A DNA stretch of 38,979 nucleotides from Bacteriovoracaceae bacterium (GCA_028101965.1 JAOHMI010000020.1:1-38979); one strand, 5' to 3'. Counted from the stretch's first letter, positions 17,177 through 25,982 are shown. Made by a program: numbers and translations. The notes: generated by a model not told the origin, from the sequence alone.

Positions 17177-18352
17177 ATGACGGGAAAAAAGATCTATATA
17201 ATTGCTGGGAAACGTACACCATTTGGTAAATTTGGGGGTTCTTTAGCCCAAATGACACCAGTTGATCTAGCTGTAAATTGCTCTCAAGAAGCCATGAATG
17301 AAGCGGGCGTCAAACCTGAGTCAATTGATCACGTAATATTAGGTAATGTGGTACCAAGTAGTACTGACACTCTTTATGGAGCTCGCCATTTAACCTTAAA
17401 GTTAGGAATTCCGCAGGAAGTACCAGGATATGTTCTGAATCGATTATGTGGGTCTGGAATCCAGGTCATGTGGGAAGCTCGAAATATGATTGCCCAAGAT
17501 GAAGCCAGTTGTGTTCTTGTCAGTGGAACAGAGAATATGTCTATGGTTCCACATCTCACTTATGGTGGACGATTTGGTACAAAGTATGGTGCTCTCAAAA
17601 ATGTAGATATGTTATTGGATGCTCTTCGTGATAAATATACTGGAATCACTATGGGAGAGACTGCAGAGAAGCTAGCAAAAGAGTATGGAATATCACGAGA
17701 AGATTGTGACCAATTTAGTTATGAATCTCATAAAAAAGCAAATATGGCTTATGACAATGGTTTTCTTCAAGGTGAATTAACAAAAATCGAACTTAAAAAA
17801 CATACTTGTGAAAGAGACGAGCATTTAAGAACAGACGTTTCTCTTGAAGGAATGGCAAAGTTACGGCCGTCCTTTGAGTCAAACGGAACGGTTACTCCTG
17901 GATCTGCTTCTGGAATAGTCGATGGTGCTAGTTCAATAATTATTGCCTCAGAAGACTACTGTAATAAGCATGGAATTACACCGCTTGCAGAAATCTTAGA
18001 TTTTTCAGTCGTGGGAGTCGATCCAACTATAATGGGTATTGGCCCTGTCCCGGCAATCAGGCAATTATTAGAAAAAAATAATAAGAGTTTATCTGATATT
18101 GATTTAATTGAAATAAATGAAGCTTTTGCAGCTCAAGCTCTTTCTTGCCAAAAAGAATTACAAATTCCTAAGGAAAAATTAAATATTTGGGGAGGAGCAA
18201 TAGCTCTGGGACATCCTTTAGCAGCATCTGGAACAAGAATTGCTTTTACCTTAGCCCGACAACTTAAACAAACGAGCTCAGAAATAGGAATTGCTTCTGC
18301 TTGTATTGGCGGAGGGCAAGGAATTGGTGTTCTCTTAAAGAACGTAAAGTAG
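17177..18352 (+). CDS. Acetyl-CoA C-acyltransferase (thiolase)
   Basis: The enzyme joins or splits acyl-CoA and acetyl-CoA units, either in fatty-acid breakdown or in acetoacetyl-CoA formation. The frame extends upstream to a TTG at 17156, but the ATG at 17177 is preceded by AAAAGGAGG and begins at the conserved TGKKIYIIAGKRTPFG, giving 391 residues. The catalytic residues are C91 in NRLCGSG, H346 in GGAIALGHPLAASGTRIA and C376 in SACIGGGQG. NEAFAAQ is also present. All are canonical, so it should be active. It is cytosolic. Sequence features do not decide between biosynthetic (AtoB/PhaA) and degradative (FadA) types, and no other fatty-acid gene is nearby. An unknown membrane-protein gene starts one base after its stop. 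Confidence 0.95.
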   Translation: MTGKKIYIIAGKRTPFGKFGGSLAQMTPVDLAVNCSQEAMNEAGVKPESIDHVILGNVVPSSTDTLYGARHLTLKLGIPQEVPGYVLNRLCGSGIQVMWEARNMIAQDEASCVLVSGTENMSMVPHLTYGGRFGTKYGALKNVDMLLDALRDKYTGITMGETAEKLAKEYGISREDCDQFSYESHKKANMAYDNGFLQGELTKIELKKHTCERDEHLRTDVSLEGMAKLRPSFESNGTVTPGSASGIVDGASSIIIASEDYCNKHGITPLAEILDFSVVGVDPTIMGIGPVPAIRQLLEKNNKSLSDIDLIEINEAFAAQALSCQKELQIPKEKLNIWGGAIALGHPLAASGTRIAFTLARQLKQTSSEIGIASACIGGGQGIGVLLKNVK

Positions 18353-18353
18353 C

Positions 18354-19709
18354 ATGGAAAATATTACTTCTGAACCGACTAGCGATATTAGTCATATTGG
18401 CATTTCCAAGGATTTATCCGCTGCATTTCAAGACTGGCTCAATCTTGATTTGCTGAATATAACTTGGGAAGGTCGCTATAAAGACAAATTTGAATTTTTT
18501 TGGAATGCAATTTTCACTGAAGAATCTCCAAATGCTGAAGAAGTAATCAATCGATTAAATATCCTTATTTCTACTGCAAAAAATGGCCCCGTTGAGACTT
18601 GGTTTAAGTGGTTAAAAGAAAAATTTCTTATATTTATTTTTATAAAATTAGACCTTACTATTATGGAGCTTTATAAGATATCCGGAGAAAGTATTGCTTT
18701 TCTCTCATTAGTTTTAAGAGATTTTTTGTTAGATAAAAATCTTCATCGTGAAAATGAATTGAATGAGTTTTTTCAAATAAACTATTTTCACGATAAGAAA
18801 AATAATGTTTCTTACTCGAAGCTTGTTCAAGATTTAAAGTTGTATAAAGAGGTTAGGGGCGAGAACAGTTATGAGGTTCTCAATTCTCTGGAAATTACAC
18901 TTTATGAGGATTGGAAGAATATTTTAAAAAACTTAAGAAGAAATCAGGCCATAAAAAAGCATTCTAAACTTCCTACGATTAATAAGTACAAATTTAAAAC
19001 ACCATCTAAGTCTGTAAGCTTAAAATTTATTTTAGAGTTATGTTTACTTTTAGGTTTAAGCTATATCAGCATTTTTGGTTTAAAATACGTTAATGTTTGG
19101 TATGAAGATTATATCGCTAAGAAAATTTCTCTTTTTGAGCCTAACTTTTTTTGGCTTGATAAAAAACTCACATTTGTAGATATAACAAAAGATCGAGAAG
19201 TTAAATTAGACATTTCTTCTGAAGAAATCCAAAAATTAGAAAGTTTAGAATCAAAAACTATTTTTAATGAAGAGCTGAAGGCGGCAAATCGTTATGCTCC
19301 TGAATCAGATGTTGTCTTATCTTCATTAGAATCACTTCCCAATGATATTTCTTTAGCAACTAAAGAAAAGTCAGAATATGAAGAGATTAAAAAAGGGGGG
19401 TACCGTGATTATCGATATGGAAGAAGGAAAGCTTATCGGGTACTTTTAAAGTCCGTTGATCCTAGTTTGGAAAAAGATCATATTCTTAATTTAATTAATA
19501 CTTATAACGTCTCGCAGGTGGGACAAGTTGCCCCTGGAACAGAAATTCCAGGTGGGGTTTATTTTAACTTGAGTGTTCCACTGAAAAATTTAACTGGGTT
19601 TATGGAGTCACTCTCTGATGTCAATGAAGTGGCAATTTTTGAGTCAACACCGAGAGCCGATTGGCCATTAAATATGGGGCGTGTCTTTATCTGGATTAAA
19701 ACTATTTAA
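18354..19709 (+). CDS. One-pass membrane protein of unknown function, coupled to thiolase
   Basis: The ATG follows the thiolase stop after a single base (TAG C ATG), so translation is probably coupled. The protein has 451 residues. About 220 cytoplasmic, helix-rich residues end in a strongly basic stretch, followed by one membrane helix (about 224-246) and then a periplasmic part of about 200 residues. The basic flank before the helix supports an N-in, C-out orientation. Near the C-terminus, KAYRVLLKSVDPSLEKDHIL followed by GGVYFNLSVPLKNLTGFM suggests a small alpha/beta ferredoxin-like fold. It recalls the C-terminal domains of some anti-sigma or mechanosensor proteins, but I cannot assign a family. 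The layout could suit a transmembrane signalling protein; this is inference. Confidence 0.75.
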   Translation: MENITSEPTSDISHIGISKDLSAAFQDWLNLDLLNITWEGRYKDKFEFFWNAIFTEESPNAEEVINRLNILISTAKNGPVETWFKWLKEKFLIFIFIKLDLTIMELYKISGESIAFLSLVLRDFLLDKNLHRENELNEFFQINYFHDKKNNVSYSKLVQDLKLYKEVRGENSYEVLNSLEITLYEDWKNILKNLRRNQAIKKHSKLPTINKYKFKTPSKSVSLKFILELCLLLGLSYISIFGLKYVNVWYEDYIAKKISLFEPNFFWLDKKLTFVDITKDREVKLDISSEEIQKLESLESKTIFNEELKAANRYAPESDVVLSSLESLPNDISLATKEKSEYEEIKKGGYRDYRYGRRKAYRVLLKSVDPSLEKDHILNLINTYNVSQVGQVAPGTEIPGGVYFNLSVPLKNLTGFMESLSDVNEVAIFESTPRADWPLNMGRVFIWIKTI

Positions 19710-19757
19710 AATTTTTTAATATTTAACTTAATAGAGTTTAATTTAAAGAGAATATTA

Positions 19758-20891
19758 ATGGATAGATTACTTTATAAAGTTTCACCTGTGATAATTAGGA
19801 TATGTGCCTATTTAGTTTTTCTAGTTCTTGCGACTGCCGTTCTTTTTTGGTTTATATCGATTAGAGAAGTTCCTTCTTGGGTACATACTTTCGTAATATT
19901 CACATGGAATATCTGGTCATATAAATTCATATTATTAGCCCTCTCGATAACGTGTTTTGTCTATGTAAAGTTATACGAATCAAAAAAGAAAAAATCTAAA
20001 AAGAAAGCTAATATACTTCTCCCAATGGTATTTACTGTACTAACAACATCATTTTCATTATTTGACAATTATTATGCCGAGAATAAGTCGAATGAAAGGA
20101 TGAGAATTATAAATGAGAATCAGAAAAAGATAAAAAATCGAGAAGAAGAATATGAGAATAAAGAAAATGCTTTGAAAAATCATCCAGATTATAAATTGGC
20201 CCAAAAGCGTTATGCTCATATTATTTCCAAGCTTAATTATTCTTTGGTGATTGGTTGCCCCTCCGAATCTCGAGCTGATTTAATTTTAAATGGAAATATT
20301 AAAGTTATCTTAGGCGAAGGTGAAAAAAAGTTATTTCCCGAATTTTGTTTAGAGAATTTAAAGGGAAACAAAGTTAAAGTTTTATATCCTCCAAAATTTG
20401 ATCTAAATTTTGTTGAAAACTATTGTTGCTTGAACCAGGGGGAATCATATGATCAAATCAACTCGCAGACTACTTATAACCAACTAGATGTCTTAAAAAT
20501 CTATCAAAAATATTATATTGATCAAAGAGAAGCGAGACCATTGCAAGCAGGGAAAGTTTATTCAAGTATATTTTTAGATAAAGTGAAAAAAAGATTTTTG
20601 GAGTTAGAGGGAAAATTTAATAGTCCTCAAGTTGTGCTTACATGTGCTCAAGAACCAGATTTAATAATTGGTCTGGAAAATGGATCTAGGATTTTACTAA
20701 AAAGTGGTGAAATTGTGAATTTTAATAAGCAATTATGTATGGATAATATTTTAGGAAAAAAAGTTAAAATTGAATTGCCTAATGATTATATTCAAAATAT
20801 TGAGAATTATTGCTGTGGTGAGGGGAAAAGTAGCAACTTGATCAAGGCTAAAGTTTATCTTAATGATGAACTTATCTCGAACTCAATATAA
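19758..20891 (+). CDS. Membrane protein with a duplicated four-cysteine domain
   Basis: The 377 residues hold two or three N-terminal membrane helices (about 12-34, 52-72 and perhaps 86-104), a Lys-rich loop (KKKKSKKKA) that is probably cytoplasmic, a charged helical stretch (110-160) and then two copies of one domain. Copy 1 has C167, C197 and C223-C224. Copy 2 has C296, C327 and C352-C353. Both share DLI, a hydrophobic strand ending in a G-E turn, LC or CL next to EN/DN, GNKVKV or GKKVKI, and ENYCC followed by Gly and Ser. The cysteines probably form disulfides if the region is periplasmic, or bind metal. No known family was recognised. It lies 48 bases after the preceding membrane-protein gene on the same strand, so may share the thiolase transcript. 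Confidence 0.75.
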   Translation: MDRLLYKVSPVIIRICAYLVFLVLATAVLFWFISIREVPSWVHTFVIFTWNIWSYKFILLALSITCFVYVKLYESKKKKSKKKANILLPMVFTVLTTSFSLFDNYYAENKSNERMRIINENQKKIKNREEEYENKENALKNHPDYKLAQKRYAHIISKLNYSLVIGCPSESRADLILNGNIKVILGEGEKKLFPEFCLENLKGNKVKVLYPPKFDLNFVENYCCLNQGESYDQINSQTTYNQLDVLKIYQKYYIDQREARPLQAGKVYSSIFLDKVKKRFLELEGKFNSPQVVLTCAQEPDLIIGLENGSRILLKSGEIVNFNKQLCMDNILGKKVKIELPNDYIQNIENYCCGEGKSSNLIKAKVYLNDELISNSI

Positions 20892-20908
20892 AATGGGAAA
20901 CGATTTTT

Positions 20909-21526
20909 TTATTCTTTGAGGCAAAAATATTTAGCCCCACCAAACTCTCTTTCTTTAATCCAATTCTTTTTTGATTTATAAACACGATTTATAAATTTCT
21001 TTTTTCTTTTTGCTAGAACTTCAGGATAAAGAGATAGACCTTTTACAATTCTTTCTTCTCTTTGGGGGTTATCTATGATTAGGCATTCGCCCACTTCAAA
21101 ATATTTCTTTAAGTGATTTTTCACCAGATCAAGATCTGATCCATAATGCTCAATTGGTGGCATCATGGTCTCTTTACATTTTAATGTTAAATTCTTATCT
21201 CGAGAAATGTAATGGAGGACTTGATTTCTTACTCTACCACCTGCAAAAACAAATTCGATTACTTCCTTTTCGCTTTTTTTAATACTTACTTTTTTGGAGT
21301 TTCGTTTTTGTCGCGTTTGGGATAGTTCACAGTAGTGGGCTCCTTGAACCGGTAAACGTAATTTACTAAAATCTTTAACCCAGCGATCTTTTTTATGGAA
21401 ATAGATTTTTTCATTCTTTTTAATCTTTAGGTTTTTCTTACTTAGTCTTAAATAAATTGATTTAAATTGAGGTTCAGCAAATAAGCCTGAGGAAATAAAC
21501 ATAAAAACTAATATTGATTTAAGCAT
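20909..21526 (-). CDS. Exported basic four-cysteine protein of unknown function
   Basis: The 205-residue protein starts with a signal peptide (MLKSILVFMFISSGLFA, cleavage probably before EPQF). The mature part is very basic, rich in Lys and Arg, and has four cysteines (C66, C117, C148, C202), which could form two disulfides. The last segment ends REFGGAKYFCLKE. No domain is recognised. The AGGAG that serves the ATG lies 10 bases upstream and inside the arm of a short hairpin at 21535-21551. It converges with the duplicated-cysteine membrane-protein gene, with only 17 bases between the two stops, and I see no terminator there. Confidence 0.75.
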   Translation of the reverse strand: MLKSILVFMFISSGLFAEPQFKSIYLRLSKKNLKIKKNEKIYFHKKDRWVKDFSKLRLPVQGAHYCELSQTRQKRNSKKVSIKKSEKEVIEFVFAGGRVRNQVLHYISRDKNLTLKCKETMMPPIEHYGSDLDLVKNHLKKYFEVGECLIIDNPQREERIVKGLSLYPEVLAKRKKKFINRVYKSKKNWIKEREFGGAKYFCLKE

Positions 21527-21534
21527 GTAGCAAG

Positions 21535-21551
21535 AACTCCTAAAGGGAGTT
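21535..21551 (-). promoter_or_regulatory. Hairpin covering the ribosome binding site of the basic exported protein gene
   Basis: AACTCC (21535-21540) pairs with GGAGTT (21546-21551) around five bases. On the minus strand the 3' arm contains the AGGAG of the downstream gene, so the structure could hide the binding site. It has no T-run, so it is not a terminator. The stem is only six base pairs. Confidence 0.3.
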
Positions 21552-21647
21552 TAGACAAAATATAATTTGAACAAAGGAGTAGTGAAAAAATTATGACATA
21601 TTACTAATTTTAATGCCTTATCCGTCAAATTCTTACTTTTAAGTATA

Positions 21648-23591
21648 TTAAGGTGTGGCTGAGTTGGGTGAAGGAGCTGGTTTATATGCATCTCGAGTAA
21701 AAAATGAACTTAAAATGTTATCAATTTCATTTGTTGATAGAGTTGAATTGCTATTATTGGCCCTGGATGATCCATCAGGAGTACCTAAGTATTGGAAAAG
21801 CTCTTGCTCATTTTCTCCTTGATTCTCTACTTCTACCTTAAGTCCGATTAAATTTCTCTCTGTGACGGTTCCAGTAGCTTTTAGGTTTTTATCTTTACTG
21901 GACTTATTATTTGTTTTCTTTTTAGGATCAGCGGCTGGATCAGCAGCTGGGTCAGGTGTTGTTACAGTGACTCCAATGAAACTTGAAAGAATATTCGCAT
22001 ACCTAACCATGTCTTTCATTTTTTCGTCTTTCTGGTTTAAATCTTCTGTGATGTTTTCTTTTACATTTTGTTTAGCTGCTATGGCCATGTTTGGATCGCT
22101 TAAATCTTTCTTTTTTAAGCTTTTAGCTTCAAATTGTTCTTTAAGTTCTTTTAACAAGGATTTTTTTTCAGCGATATGTTTCTGGCGTAATAAAGTTAGT
22201 ATTTCTTCTTGATTTGTACCTTTTTTTAAAGCCTCTAACTCATTAGTGTAACCATTATCTTTAAGATATTTTTCAAATTCAGAAGGATCTTTTTTTAATT
22301 GATCAAGCTGTCTTTGTTTTAATAAGGCTTGAGCTTCTATTTGTGCAGTTATATCGTGAAACTCTTTAGTTTTATCATCAGCGTGTAGAAATACTTTACA
22401 CTCTTCTTTCGTTATATCCTTATCACACCCTATTTTCTTAAAAGCTTCAGCGTCTTTATTTGCTAAAGCCTCTTTGGCTTCATTTGAAGAAATATTAACT
22501 AATTGATCAATCCCTTTTTCATTCGCTTTATTCCCCCAGCCATAGAAACGGTCTTCAAAAGTTATAAATGAAGGGTCATCTGGATCTCTTTTATAAATTT
22601 TTTCAAATTCCTTATAAATCGCATCGTAATTCGCTAGAGTCGTTCTGTAGGAACGTATTCTTTTAGAAATTATACATGAACGCTTTCCTTCTCCGTCTAC
22701 AATATTGCTTGTGGAAGCAGCCGCGCCCGTCGTTCCTGCGGGAGGCATTGCTCCATTGACGAGATTCAATTTAGTTATTCCAGTGTTATTTGGATCAACA
22801 GTAACAGATCCTTTGAATTTATCTTCTATTTTTTCACACAAAACATTTATCGCTTGGAGGCAAGTTGCGAATGAGCTTTTTAAGTAATTTCCAACGTTAG
22901 GATCTTTAAATGTTTCACTTAAATGTTTGTTAACTTCTTTTTGAGTCCCTTTTTTATTATCTTCTTTTAAGTCTTCTTTCGTGAGTTCATACCAGTCAAA
23001 CCCAGCACTATTCGGTCCACCTGGAATTTGGGCAATTCCTCTTAATCCATCCTCAATGAAATAAAAATCATTTCCTTTATTTATTCTAATATTCTCGAGG
23101 CAAAAACCAGAGACATCAGATAGAAAATTTTTTGAAAGTTGAGAGTGGTACCATTTAAAGTACATATCTTGCCCTATAATTTTTTGCTTACTACGATCGT
23201 TTTTATAATCTATATTTCCATAGACTGATGCTGCAAACCTATCTTCTAAGTATTCACGTATCTGTTTATTATCTTTATTTGAGAGAAGTTTATAATTTGG
23301 TGAATCAAGGGCTTTCCCTAGGGCTTCGATTCCTTTGTCATCAGTATTATTCAGCCCGTCTTCAACACAAGTTAGAATTTGATCATTCCTAGCCTTATAA
23401 TCATCATCGGGCATACTTTTTTCAGCTTCGTCTTTACAGTCATTGAATAAGGTTGAACCTTTAATATGATTTTCCACTTCTTTTTCTTTAAAGTAGTTCA
23501 CATAATATTCACCCTCTCGGCGAGGATCATAATCAAAGCCTAAGGCTGAAAAAGCGATGAAAAATAAGAGTGAGTAATTAACATTTTTCAC
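21648..23591 (-). CDS. Large exported eight-cysteine protein of unknown function
   Basis: The 647-residue protein has a signal peptide (MKNVNYSLLFFIAFSALG) and no further membrane segment, so it is periplasmic or secreted. The mature part is rich in Asp, Lys, Asn and Glu. It has eight cysteines (C52, C75, C164, C244, C252, C306, C389, C398), all in the first 400 residues, enough for four disulfides. Residues 405-520 are strongly helical and probably coiled coil. A Pro/Ala/Asp repeat (PDPAADPAADP, near 546-556) and a Lys/Ser linker lead to a C-terminal piece ending in a Pro/Ser-rich tail. GAAGAGTG precedes the ATG. I recognise no family. It lies upstream of the smaller exported protein on the same strand, 121 bases apart. 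Confidence 0.75.
   Translation of the reverse strand: MKNVNYSLLFFIAFSALGFDYDPRREGEYYVNYFKEKEVENHIKGSTLFNDCKDEAEKSMPDDDYKARNDQILTCVEDGLNNTDDKGIEALGKALDSPNYKLLSNKDNKQIREYLEDRFAASVYGNIDYKNDRSKQKIIGQDMYFKWYHSQLSKNFLSDVSGFCLENIRINKGNDFYFIEDGLRGIAQIPGGPNSAGFDWYELTKEDLKEDNKKGTQKEVNKHLSETFKDPNVGNYLKSSFATCLQAINVLCEKIEDKFKGSVTVDPNNTGITKLNLVNGAMPPAGTTGAAASTSNIVDGEGKRSCIISKRIRSYRTTLANYDAIYKEFEKIYKRDPDDPSFITFEDRFYGWGNKANEKGIDQLVNISSNEAKEALANKDAEAFKKIGCDKDITKEECKVFLHADDKTKEFHDITAQIEAQALLKQRQLDQLKKDPSEFEKYLKDNGYTNELEALKKGTNQEEILTLLRQKHIAEKKSLLKELKEQFEAKSLKKKDLSDPNMAIAAKQNVKENITEDLNQKDEKMKDMVRYANILSSFIGVTVTTPDPAADPAADPKKKTNNKSSKDKNLKATGTVTERNLIGLKVEVENQGENEQELFQYLGTPDGSSRANNSNSTLSTNEIDNILSSFFTRDAYKPAPSPNSATP
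21925..21948 (-). repeat. Two 12-base tandem units encoding DPAADPAADP
   Basis: GGATCAGCGGCT and GGATCAGCAGCT (plus-strand reading) differ by one base and are followed by a partial third unit, GGGTCA. They encode the Pro/Ala/Asp linker of the eight-cysteine exported protein. Confidence 0.75.
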
Positions 23592-23668
23592 TCTTCTATT
23601 TTAAGGCAAATCTGAGATTTTTGTTGATGTTTTTACACAGGCAAAAAGTTCTTTTTCAGGTAAAAACT

Positions 23669-24307
23669 TTACATTGACTGATCTGGTATGGAAAACAGGG
23701 ACTTAATCTCTCTCAGTAGCAAATGAGCTTTTTTCAGATAAATCCATTGTTTCACAAAACCTATGATAAGAGCGGCAAAAAAACCAAGCACAACTCCGGA
23801 ATGGGTAGTTTTGGCCACCATTCCCGTATCATGAGCAGCTCCTAGAAATAGTCCTATGATTCCCAAAGTTAAGATTATCATCACCCAGGGAATAACTTGT
23901 CTTTTTGATACAGTGGAAACATGAACAAAATGGATTAGTTTTTTCTCGTAAAACGTTTTGTCATCATCAGGAATCTCCTGATTTTCTTGATCCTGAATTT
24001 CTTCATGAAAACTGTGCTGAACTTTTTGAGTCAGCCTTGAGACGCCAATGAAGTAAAACATAATAAAAGCTTGGATGAAAATTGTTAGAATGATGGTGGG
24101 AAGGGCCAGTTGAACATGGTTAAATTCCAGATTTACATAACCGAGTGCGGCCAAAATTGTTAAAACTACTATACCGAGCATCAAACAATTGAGTAATCTT
24201 AACAAATAACCCATAGAACATCCTTGAAAATTTTCATCGCTTAAACTAACATGACCACCTTCGTTTAGGAAGGCATACAGAGGGGTTTTGCATAAACTTT
24301 TCAGCAT
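23669..24307 (-). CDS. Four-helix inner-membrane protein next to the bc-complex genes
   Basis: Four hydrophobic helices are visible: near residues 34-56, 66-90, 137-158 and 168-188. A charged cytoplasmic-type loop (HEEIQDQENQEIPDDDK) follows helix 2. The segment IIL..FIQAFIMFYFIGVSRLTQKV resembles a motif I associate with conserved membrane proteins near oxidase or cytochrome genes in several phyla; this is from memory and unverified. The start is ambiguous. The ATG at 24307 has AAGGGAG upstream, while an internal ATG at 24214 (MGYLLRLLN) has AAGGAT upstream and would give 181 residues starting right at the first helix. The short start would also leave room for a promoter for the divergent HEAT-repeat gene. 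The function is unknown. Confidence 0.7.
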   Translation of the reverse strand: MLKSLCKTPLYAFLNEGGHVSLSDENFQGCSMGYLLRLLNCLMLGIVVLTILAALGYVNLEFNHVQLALPTIILTIFIQAFIMFYFIGVSRLTQKVQHSFHEEIQDQENQEIPDDDKTFYEKKLIHFVHVSTVSKRQVIPWVMIILTLGIIGLFLGAAHDTGMVAKTTHSGVVLGFFAALIIGFVKQWIYLKKAHLLLREIKSLFSIPDQSM

Positions 24308-24338
24308 CTAACCAGCTCCCTTCTACTAGGAAAGTTAA

Positions 24339-25292
24339 ATGAGTGAATCTGACTTAAATTCTGCTCCGGCAAAAAAATTAAAATTGAAAAAAACTCAAGA
24401 TGTGATGGAGGAGTCCAAGGGATCAAATATTCTGATTCCCATAGGGATTATCGCCTTGGCAATAGTTCTCATTGTGGGAATTACTCGTATGCTCTCTTCG
24501 GAAAAAACATATCAAGATCTAGTTCAAGATCTTGAGAGTAAAACTTTCGGAAACAGATGGGTAGCCGCTTATGAATTATCAAAATACATGGCTTCAAATA
24601 AAATTGGAGATGAAGATCGATTATGGCTAAGTGAAAATTTATCTAGGCTTTATTTAAATGAAGCAGAGCCAAGGACTCGGCATTTTCTCATTCTATCTCT
24701 CGGGGCATTAAAAGATATTAAATTGGTACCAATCTTTGAAAAGGCAATTTATGATACCGATGAGAAAATTCGCTATTCAGCTGTTGTTGCAATAAGTCAG
24801 TTGCCTAAACAAAAACTCTCTATGGATTGGTCTAAAATTATTTCATTACTCGAAAGCTCGCAAAGTAATGAAGATACTGGCTTGAAGCACGTAGTTATGC
24901 TGACATTGTCTACTCATCAAATCAGTGATGCTAAACCGGCTATACGAGCTATTCTTCGATCTGGTGGGTCTAGGCTTGATAGGTACAATGCAGCATTAGC
25001 CTTGCTTAATTACAAAGACCCTGAAGCACAATCTACCATTGAAGAAATTTTAACATTTCCCTTTAGCTATTTAAATGGATCTAAGAATGATGTATTAAAA
25101 GGGCAAAATATAGCACCAACTCAGGATTTAACCGATGCTCAGCTCGAAGCGCTAAAGCTTAATATACTGACGATCATCGGAAAGAAGGATCTTCAATCAT
25201 ATCTAGGTATCGTGCAAAAAATACGTGAGGATAATGCAAATATTAAAGTGCAAACGAAAGCGATTGAGGTTTTAAATAAGTTGAAAATTTGA
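24339..25292 (+). CDS. Membrane-anchored HEAT-repeat protein
   Basis: The 317 residues begin with about 28 charged residues, then one membrane helix (about 31-50), then an all-helical body of repeats of the HEAT/PBS-lyase type. Examples are NRWVAAYELSKYMAS, RTRHFLILSLGAL, EKIRYSAVVAISQLP, GLKHVVMLTLS, DRYNAALALLNY and VQTKAIEVLNKL. Such repeats form a curved scaffold for protein binding. AGGAAAG lies before the ATG. It precedes the Rieske/cytochrome b genes on the same strand by 153 bases, and a four-helix membrane protein is divergent. Its place suggests a role in assembly or stability of the respiratory complex, but that is inference from context only. Confidence 0.82.
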   Translation: MSESDLNSAPAKKLKLKKTQDVMEESKGSNILIPIGIIALAIVLIVGITRMLSSEKTYQDLVQDLESKTFGNRWVAAYELSKYMASNKIGDEDRLWLSENLSRLYLNEAEPRTRHFLILSLGALKDIKLVPIFEKAIYDTDEKIRYSAVVAISQLPKQKLSMDWSKIISLLESSQSNEDTGLKHVVMLTLSTHQISDAKPAIRAILRSGGSRLDRYNAALALLNYKDPEAQSTIEEILTFPFSYLNGSKNDVLKGQNIAPTQDLTDAQLEALKLNILTIIGKKDLQSYLGIVQKIREDNANIKVQTKAIEVLNKLKI

Positions 25293-25445
25293 TGCATTCC
25301 AATCATAATGGGGTAAATTAGACAATATTAAATTTTGATAGCAAATTGGTGCACTTACAATTTAAATTCATTGGAAAAATAGCTTAAAATTGGAGTTTTG
25401 GGTTTAACCAATCCGATTCCGAATTAAGCCAGGAGTTATATAACT

Positions 25446-25946
25446 ATGAGTGAAACACGTCTCAACTTAAATCGGAGAGAGTTCTTTAGCTACCTTGCTG
25501 TTGGATGGATTACCTTTGGGGCAGCAGTGGCGGGAATGGCCAGTTTAGTTTTTCGCTTCCTCTATCCTAATGTAGTTTTTGAACCACCAATGGACTTTAT
25601 CGCTGGGAGACCAGATGAGTACGAACTTGGTGTTGATGAACGCTGGAAGAACGTTTATGGAGTTTGGATTTTTAAAGAAGAAGGTCGGTTTGTGGCCATG
25701 TCAAATATTTGTACGCATCTAGGTTGTGTACCAACATGGTTGCCTGCAGAAAATAAATTTAAATGTCCTTGTCATGGTTCTGGTTATTATCCGAACGGGA
25801 TTAACTTTGAAGGTCCAGCGCCAAGACCCTTAGAGAGATTTAAAGTTTCTCTAAATAGTGAAGGGAAAGTTATTGTGGATAAAAGTAAAATCTATCGTTA
25901 TGAAAAGGGCGAATGGAATTATCCAGGTGCTTTCATAAGCGTTTAA
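25446..25946 (+). CDS. Rieske iron-sulfur protein of the cytochrome bc-type complex
   Basis: It passes electrons from quinol to the c-type cytochrome. N-terminal residues 9-16 (NRREFFSY) look like a Tat twin-arginine signal, followed by one membrane helix (about 17-38) that anchors the protein. The cluster ligands are visible: C89 and H91 in the CTHLGC motif and C107 and H110 in the CPCHGSG motif, with C94 and C109 forming the usual disulfide. PAPRPLERF follows as in the family. The 166-residue length is normal. AGGAG lies upstream of the ATG. It is the first gene of a four-gene unit with two cytochrome b halves and a multiheme cytochrome c. Confidence 0.96.
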   Translation: MSETRLNLNRREFFSYLAVGWITFGAAVAGMASLVFRFLYPNVVFEPPMDFIAGRPDEYELGVDERWKNVYGVWIFKEEGRFVAMSNICTHLGCVPTWLPAENKFKCPCHGSGYYPNGINFEGPAPRPLERFKVSLNSEGKVIVDKSKIYRYEKGEWNYPGAFISV

Positions 25947-25982
25947 TTTAAAATTTAAGAGATAATTGTTTAAGGATATAAA

